Of a DNA stretch of 64,000 bases, positions 59,725 to 64,000 are shown piece by piece. Source of the stretch: RBG-13-51-18 sp963739395 (GTDB lineage Bacteria; Chloroflexota; Dehalococcoidia; Dehalococcoidales; RBG-16-60-22); contig CAVUAE010000001.1 in NCBI GenBank assembly GCA_963739395.1, positions 744,001-808,000 on the forward strand, written 5' to 3'. Made by a program: the position numbers and the translations under genes. Positions within the stretch are counted from its first letter, which is position 1. Every line of letters starts with the position of its first letter. The notes beneath the pieces were generated by a model. The model was not told the origin of the DNA. It made no database searches and was given only the letters and a program-made list of their open reading frames with translations.

Positions 59725-60860
59725 TTTTTCTTCAATAGATAATCAGCAATACAGTTAGTTACGTCGTTGATTTCTTTACGGCTAATTTTCGGATATAGAG
59801 GTAATGTTATTACCTGCGATGACACCTTTTCTGTCACCGGTAGAGTAATGTTGTATTTTAGCTCGTTTTTGTAAAAATGTGTTTTATGAATAGGATAGAA
59901 ATTTACCTTACTCATAATCCCGTTTTCCGACAGGCGCTGTATCAAACCGTCTCTTAGTTTCGCCGGCACCAAGATATTGTACATCTGATAAACGTGATAA
60001 TAGCCCGGCGGTTCTTGAGGGGTGACGACGTTCTCCACTTTGGATAATGCATTATCGTATAAATGGGCACGGTCTCTTCTCATCTCGACGATTTTGTCCA
60101 GCTTTTTCAGCTGCGCAACTCCCAGAGCGGCGGTTATGTTGGACATTCTGAAGTTATAACCCAGCGTCACGTAGTCCATATACTGTGTAGTTGTAAAGTA
60201 GTTTAAGCCTTTAGTTTCCAGACGACCGTGCGACCTGATAAGCTTTAGCTTATTAAAAATTTCTTCGGAATTGGTCACAACAGCGCCGCCTTCGCCGGTG
60301 GTGATAGGTTTGTTCTGGCAGAAGCTTAAGATAGCGGCATCCCCTATAGAACCAACTTTAGTCTCGCCTACTCTGGCTCCCAGCGCTTCGGCGGCATCCT
60401 CGATGAGGATAATCTTATGTTTCCGGGCGATATCGCTTATTTCCTCTATCAGGCAGGGAATCCCTCCGACATGCACGGGGATAATTGCTTTAGTTTTAGG
60501 CGTGATTTTTCTCTCGACGTCTTTTGGGTCGAGTCCGTAAGTTTTTTCTTCAATATCAGCGAAGACCGGTTTCGCGCCGACGAAAAGCACGGCGTTAACG
60601 GTAGAAATAAAGGTAAACGAAGGCACGATTACTTCATCACCCGGTCCGATGCCGTAAGCCACCAGGATAACATGCAGCGCTGAAGTGCCGGAGTTTACTG
60701 CGAGGCAATATTTAACTTTAAGATAGGCAGCAAGCCTTTCTTCGAACTCCGTTACTTCCGGTCCGATCGCCCAATTCATACCGCGCTTGATGGCTTTATT
60801 TACCGCGGCGATATCATCTTTATCCCAGTATATTTTAAAAAGAGGAATCCGCCAGTCCAT
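59721..60860 (-). CDS. DegT/DnrJ/EryC1/StrS sugar aminotransferase
   Basis: The PLP enzyme (379 residues from the ATG at 60860, which follows GAGGAG; an ATG at 60872 overlaps the upstream stop but lacks a site) has CLAVNSGTSALHVIL, GPGDEVIVPSFTFISTVNAVLF, VHVGGIPCLIEEI, LIEDAAEALGA, and SFCQNKPITTGEGGAVVT, where the Lys binds PLP. It adds an amino group to a keto sugar nucleotide. The keto-sugar may come from the CapE-like dehydratase encoded upstream. Confidence 0.9.
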   Translation of the reverse strand: MDWRIPLFKIYWDKDDIAAVNKAIKRGMNWAIGPEVTEFEERLAAYLKVKYCLAVNSGTSALHVILVAYGIGPGDEVIVPSFTFISTVNAVLFVGAKPVFADIEEKTYGLDPKDVERKITPKTKAIIPVHVGGIPCLIEEISDIARKHKIILIEDAAEALGARVGETKVGSIGDAAILSFCQNKPITTGEGGAVVTNSEEIFNKLKLIRSHGRLETKGLNYFTTTQYMDYVTLGYNFRMSNITAALGVAQLKKLDKIVEMRRDRAHLYDNALSKVENVVTPQEPPGYYHVYQMYNILVPAKLRDGLIQRLSENGIMSKVNFYPIHKTHFYKNELKYNITLPVTEKVSSQVITLPLYPKISRKEINDVTNCIADYLLKKK

Positions 60861-60868
60861 ATTACTCC

Positions 60869-62038
60869 TCATGATTTAGCTGCTTTTACGTACTCTCGAT
60901 ATAGCTTTTCATACTGTTCAGCCATTTTGTTTAAAGATAGGTTAGCGCGGATGTATTCCTTCGCCCGCCGCGCCTTTTCCCGGGCTTCTTTAGGGTCATC
61001 CAGTATCGATTGTATAATCCGGGATAGTTGCCGCTTGTCACCATAGTTTACCAGATAACCTGCATCCAATCTAGTAACATCTTCTCCCGAACCGCTACCT
61101 GCGGAAGCAATAATCGGCGTGCCGCAAAGCACTGCTTCAATCGGCGCCCAGGCAGCGTATTCATAGCGAGATGGCTGCACCACGACATCGGCATCCACTA
61201 GCGCCGTCAGCTTTTCCTGCCCAGCTAAAAACCCCGGAAAGATTATCCGGTCGGTTAGTTTAAGTTCGGCTACCAATCTCTCCAGCTTTTTTTGATAGCC
61301 ATCATCGTTGCCACATATAACTAAAACCGCATCCTGCCTGGTCTTGGTTAATTCATGAAATGATTCGACCAGGAAATCAAGACCCTTAATGCGGTGAATC
61401 CTGCCCAAGGACATGACGACTTTTTTATTGCCTAGGTTAAACCTTTTACGAAATTGTTCGCGCGGCGGCAGGACAGCAAAATCATCAGTAGCGAAGAAGT
61501 ATGGGATTATAACCGCTTTCTTGATTTTCCTACCAAAACTCTCATATTCCTTGAGTCCGAATTTATTCATGGCAATCACGCCCACAGCATCTTCCAAAAT
61601 ACGGTAGCCAAACAAAACGTCGAAAAGCCATCTCAATAATCCCTTAAGTTTGGTTTCCCCGGCAGCTACCCGCGGCAGTGAGCCATGACTATCGATAATA
61701 TAAGGCACGCCGTACTTGCGGGCGTAATGGTGAATGACGATGTTCTGGAAACTGCGGAAACAATGCAAGTGAACAATATCGAAATTCTTAAGTCTGTCTC
61801 TGGTGGCTTTAATCATACCGGGTATCACATAAAAACTGCCCAGATTAAATAAGCAATGAAAGGGGTAAATTTTTACCTTGGGGAGAGAATTTATGTATGC
61901 CTGGTCCAGCTTATAATCGCTGGTATAAATAGTAACTTCGTGGTCCTTCTCCACTAATGCCCGTGAGAGTTTTTGGATAACATCGATGGTGCCGCCACCG
62001 TGAGGAGAAAAGAAATCAAATACTTGTAGAACTTTCAT
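60869..62038 (-). CDS. Glycosyltransferase family 4
   Basis: The 389-residue enzyme starts VLQVFDFFSPHGGGTIDVIQKLSRALVEKDHEVTIYTS and has the donor-site region VVMSLGRIHRIKGLDFLVESF, VICGNDDGYQKKLERL, and VVQPSRYEYAAWAPIEAVLCGTPIIASAGSG (the E-x7-E-like GT4 motif). It overlaps wecB by 4 bases. The acceptor is unknown. Confidence 0.92.
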   Translation of the reverse strand: MKVLQVFDFFSPHGGGTIDVIQKLSRALVEKDHEVTIYTSDYKLDQAYINSLPKVKIYPFHCLFNLGSFYVIPGMIKATRDRLKNFDIVHLHCFRSFQNIVIHHYARKYGVPYIIDSHGSLPRVAAGETKLKGLLRWLFDVLFGYRILEDAVGVIAMNKFGLKEYESFGRKIKKAVIIPYFFATDDFAVLPPREQFRKRFNLGNKKVVMSLGRIHRIKGLDFLVESFHELTKTRQDAVLVICGNDDGYQKKLERLVAELKLTDRIIFPGFLAGQEKLTALVDADVVVQPSRYEYAAWAPIEAVLCGTPIIASAGSGSGEDVTRLDAGYLVNYGDKRQLSRIIQSILDDPKEAREKARRAKEYIRANLSLNKMAEQYEKLYREYVKAAKS

Positions 62039-63120
62039 TTACCAAGGTATCCCAGGACAATTTTCACCACGCCGGAGGAGACGTTTTTCACCAGATATTC
62101 GGCTGGCGGTTCCCATTCCGGTTTCTTCGTTAGCACAATCTTCAGCGCTTTCATAATTATATCCGGCGATACGCCTGTTAATATATTACTCCCACATTCT
62201 AGTGTCTCCGGTCTTTCGGTCACGTCCCTGATGGTGATATTGGGGATGTGGAGAATACAGCATTCTTCCTGTACCGTGCCGCTATCAGTGATAACACAGC
62301 GCGCCTGCTTCTCGAGTGAGATAAAGTCAAAAAAACCGAAGGGCTCAAGAAGACGAATGGCTTTGTTATTTACCTTCAGCCCGAACTGCTTCATCTTGCT
62401 TTTAGTCCGCGGGTGCAGGCTGCAAATAATAGGCTGGTTGTATTTTTTATTAATGGTATCCAGAGCCTTCAACAGGTTCTCTAGTCTCTTTTTATCATCG
62501 ACGTTTTCTGCCCGATGCGCGGTTACTAAAAAGTATTCTTGCGATTTCAACATCAACGTCTTAAGCGCTCGGCTGCTATTTATCTGCTTAGCGTAATGGA
62601 TGATGACCTCATTTATAGGATTACCGATAACATGAATCACTTCGCCCGATATACCTTCGGCAAGGAGGTTTTCCTTGCTTTTATGGGTATAAGGGAGGAG
62701 AACGGTACTGGAATGGTCGATGATTTTGCGGTTCACTTCTTCCGGCACACGGTCGTCATAACAGCGGTTGCCGGCTTCCAAATGAAAGACCGGTATGCCC
62801 ATACGCTTAAAGACGATACTGGATAGACCGCTATTAGTGTCGCCGAGGATTAAAGCCCGGTCAGGCTTTTCCTTTAAAATAAGCTTTTCTATACCGACTA
62901 ATATCTTGCCGATTTGCTCGGCAAAGGAGTTAGCCTTTATTCCAAGGTGGTAGTCCGGCTCGCGAACTTTTAGGTCACGAAAAAAGACCTCATTCAGCTT
63001 TGCTTCAAAGTTTTGGCCGGTATGCACCAGAACATGGTTACAGTGCTTATCCAGCTTGGCGATTATCAGACTTAACCGGATAATTTCAGGTCGGGTACCC
63101 AGTACCGTCATTAATTTCAT
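62035..63120 (-). CDS. wecB: UDP-N-acetylglucosamine 2-epimerase (non-hydrolysing)
   Basis: The 361-residue protein has VLGTRPEIIRLSLIIAKLD, VHTGQNFEAKLNEVFF, LILGDTNSGLSSIVFKRMGIPVFHLEAGNRCYDDRVPEEVNRKIIDH, LVTAHRAENVDDKKRL, and VITDSGTVQEECCIL. This set is the WecB/MnaA type. With a CapE-like gene just upstream, it may instead be CapG/FnlC (making UDP-FucNAc); without the CapF gene in view I keep the general name. It overlaps the following glycosyltransferase by 4 bases. Confidence 0.9.
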   Translation of the reverse strand: MKLMTVLGTRPEIIRLSLIIAKLDKHCNHVLVHTGQNFEAKLNEVFFRDLKVREPDYHLGIKANSFAEQIGKILVGIEKLILKEKPDRALILGDTNSGLSSIVFKRMGIPVFHLEAGNRCYDDRVPEEVNRKIIDHSSTVLLPYTHKSKENLLAEGISGEVIHVIGNPINEVIIHYAKQINSSRALKTLMLKSQEYFLVTAHRAENVDDKKRLENLLKALDTINKKYNQPIICSLHPRTKSKMKQFGLKVNNKAIRLLEPFGFFDFISLEKQARCVITDSGTVQEECCILHIPNITIRDVTERPETLECGSNILTGVSPDIIMKALKIVLTKKPEWEPPAEYLVKNVSSGVVKIVLGYLGK

Positions 63121-63122
63121 GT

Positions 63123-64000
63123 TTAATCCTTGAAGTCCAGATAGCCGCCGTTCTTGAGGAATTTTTGCATCTCACTCTGGGACATACAATATTCAGCTGA
63201 AGTAAATTCTCGGTGTAGCACTGGCTTCTTAGCTACTTTTCTTCGCAGATTTGGTAAAACCGGACAGATTATAAAGTATTCGCCTTTCTTTATGGTTCGC
63301 GGTATTTCTTCTTCGGAAATCATCAGTTCATGTATTTTTTCACCCGGTCTGATGCCGATGAATTTTATCGCGATATTTCGCTTGCCTATCATCGCCTTAG
63401 CCAGGTCGATGATTTTGACCGCAGGTAAGTCCGGCACGTAAGTATCGCCTGGTTCGGCGTAACGAATAGCCACCATAACCGTATCGATAGCTTTTTCCAG
63501 AGTGAGGATAAACCGCGTCATTTCTTTCGTAGTAATGGTAACAGGGCCGCCTTTCTTTATCTGTTCCTGGAAGAGCGGGACAATTGAGCCTCTGGAGGCA
63601 GCGACGTTGCCATAACGAACGCAAATAAACCTCGTCTTAGGGCAGAGGCGATTAGCCTCGATTATCAGTCTTTCCTGTAGCGCCTTGCACATGCCATAGG
63701 TATTGACCGGCTTACATGCTTTATCGGTAGAAATCGCCAGTACTGTAGACACGCTATTACTGGTTTCTATGATGGCACGGATAATATTTTGCGTGCCCAA
63801 AATGTTGGTCTTTATCGACTCATAAGGGAAGTATTCACCCATCGGAACCTGCTTTAAAGCGGCAGCGTGGATGATGATATCCGCCTTCTTGATTGCCCTA
63901 ACCACTGATTCATAATCCCGCACGTCGCCGATTTGAAAATCTAACACTTCATCCGGATGGTAAAAGACATCATCGGTGGTCACTCTTATGTTCTTCCACT
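63123..64000 (-). CDS. CapE/FlaA1-like polysaccharide biosynthesis NAD-dependent dehydratase (5' end outside window)
   Basis: The frame remains open to the window edge, so the start lies beyond 64000; a GTG at 63983 is internal. The visible part has GDVRDYESVVRAIKKADIIIHAAALKQVP, STDKACKPVNTYGMCKALQERL (the YxxxK catalytic pair), RYGNVAASRGSIVPLFQEQI, and IGIRPGEKIHELMISEEE. This is the Polysacc_synt_2 family with CapE/FnlA-type UDP-GlcNAc 4,6-dehydratase/5-epimerases. The N-terminal NAD-binding GxxGxxG is not in the window. It is followed by wecB after two bases. Confidence 0.9.
   Translation of the reverse strand, partial: WKNIRVTTDDVFYHPDEVLDFQIGDVRDYESVVRAIKKADIIIHAAALKQVPMGEYFPYESIKTNILGTQNIIRAIIETSNSVSTVLAISTDKACKPVNTYGMCKALQERLIIEANRLCPKTRFICVRYGNVAASRGSIVPLFQEQIKKGGPVTITTKEMTRFILTLEKAIDTVMVAIRYAEPGDTYVPDLPAVKIIDLAKAMIGKRNIAIKFIGIRPGEKIHELMISEEEIPRTIKKGEYFIICPVLPNLRRKVAKKPVLHREFTSAEYCMSQSEMQKFLKNGGYLDFKD

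Noticed and set aside
1..64000. CRISPR array, insertion sequence, or tRNA/rRNA genes
   Set aside because: I saw no regularly spaced repeats, no transposase frame with terminal inverted repeats, and no cloverleaf-like tRNA. The tRNA-like ends at the repeats are tmRNA fragments only.

Overview
The window looks like a chromosomal segment of an anaerobic Chloroflexota bacterium, most likely class Dehalococcoidia. Three things point there. The tryptophan operon has the order trpE-G-D-C-F-aroF-B-A, as I recall it from Dehalococcoides. There is a methyl-branch Wood-Ljungdahl cluster. Sequence copies of the 3' end of ssrA (tmRNA) lie in tandem, as in the ssrA-targeted islands of Dehalococcoides. The taxonomic placement is inference from gene order and content; no rRNA or tRNA gene was seen.

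Layout. 1-5.4 kb: plus-strand surface-glycan or modification genes (C-methyltransferase, FkbM and CmcI methyltransferases, two tandem glycosyltransferases). 5.4-8.4 kb: an XRE repressor/ImmA protease pair and a B12-binding radical SAM gene, both preceded by copies of one near-perfect 15-base palindrome. 8.6-10.3 kb: a duplicated MoaF-like protein. 10.4-27.15 kb: an array of four segments separated by direct repeats of the last ~26 bases of ssrA. Reading from the outside toward ssrA they carry the trp operon with its T-box, a GH130 gene pair, a PfkB-like/AAA/double-RyR fusion protein, and a beta-helix lipoprotein. The intact ssrA and smpB close the array. No recombinase is encoded inside it.

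28-37.4 kb: glmS with two GlmU-like nucleotidylyltransferases (amino-sugar nucleotide supply), a formate/nitrite channel, thiC under a TPP riboswitch, an MBL hydrolase/TauE/thiamine-binding gene set, and a small SnoaL-like protein. 37.4-46.5 kb: fhs-fchA-folD-acsD-acsC-acsE-nuoE-nuoF, i.e. formate to methylene-THF plus transfer of methyl from methyl-THF to the corrinoid protein. Methylene-THF reductase and the CODH/ACS catalytic subunits are not in the window. 46.5-50 kb: purN, a methyltransferase, a thioredoxin-reductase-like flavoprotein, a cupin and a DUF3795 protein.

51-57.6 kb: a nonulosonic (sialic/legionaminic-type) acid cluster with two NeuB-type synthases, one CMP-transferase, NeuC, two NeuD-type acetyltransferases and a possible polysialyltransferase-like protein. 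57.6-64 kb, minus strand: further polysaccharide genes (short UDP-sugar dehydrogenase, two GT4 enzymes, DegT aminotransferase, WecB epimerase, and a CapE-like dehydratase cut by the window end).

The most notable feature is the ssrA-bounded array, which resembles a cassette array grown by repeated site-specific integration at tmRNA. Within it, the RyR/AAA fusion is the best candidate for an undescribed system.
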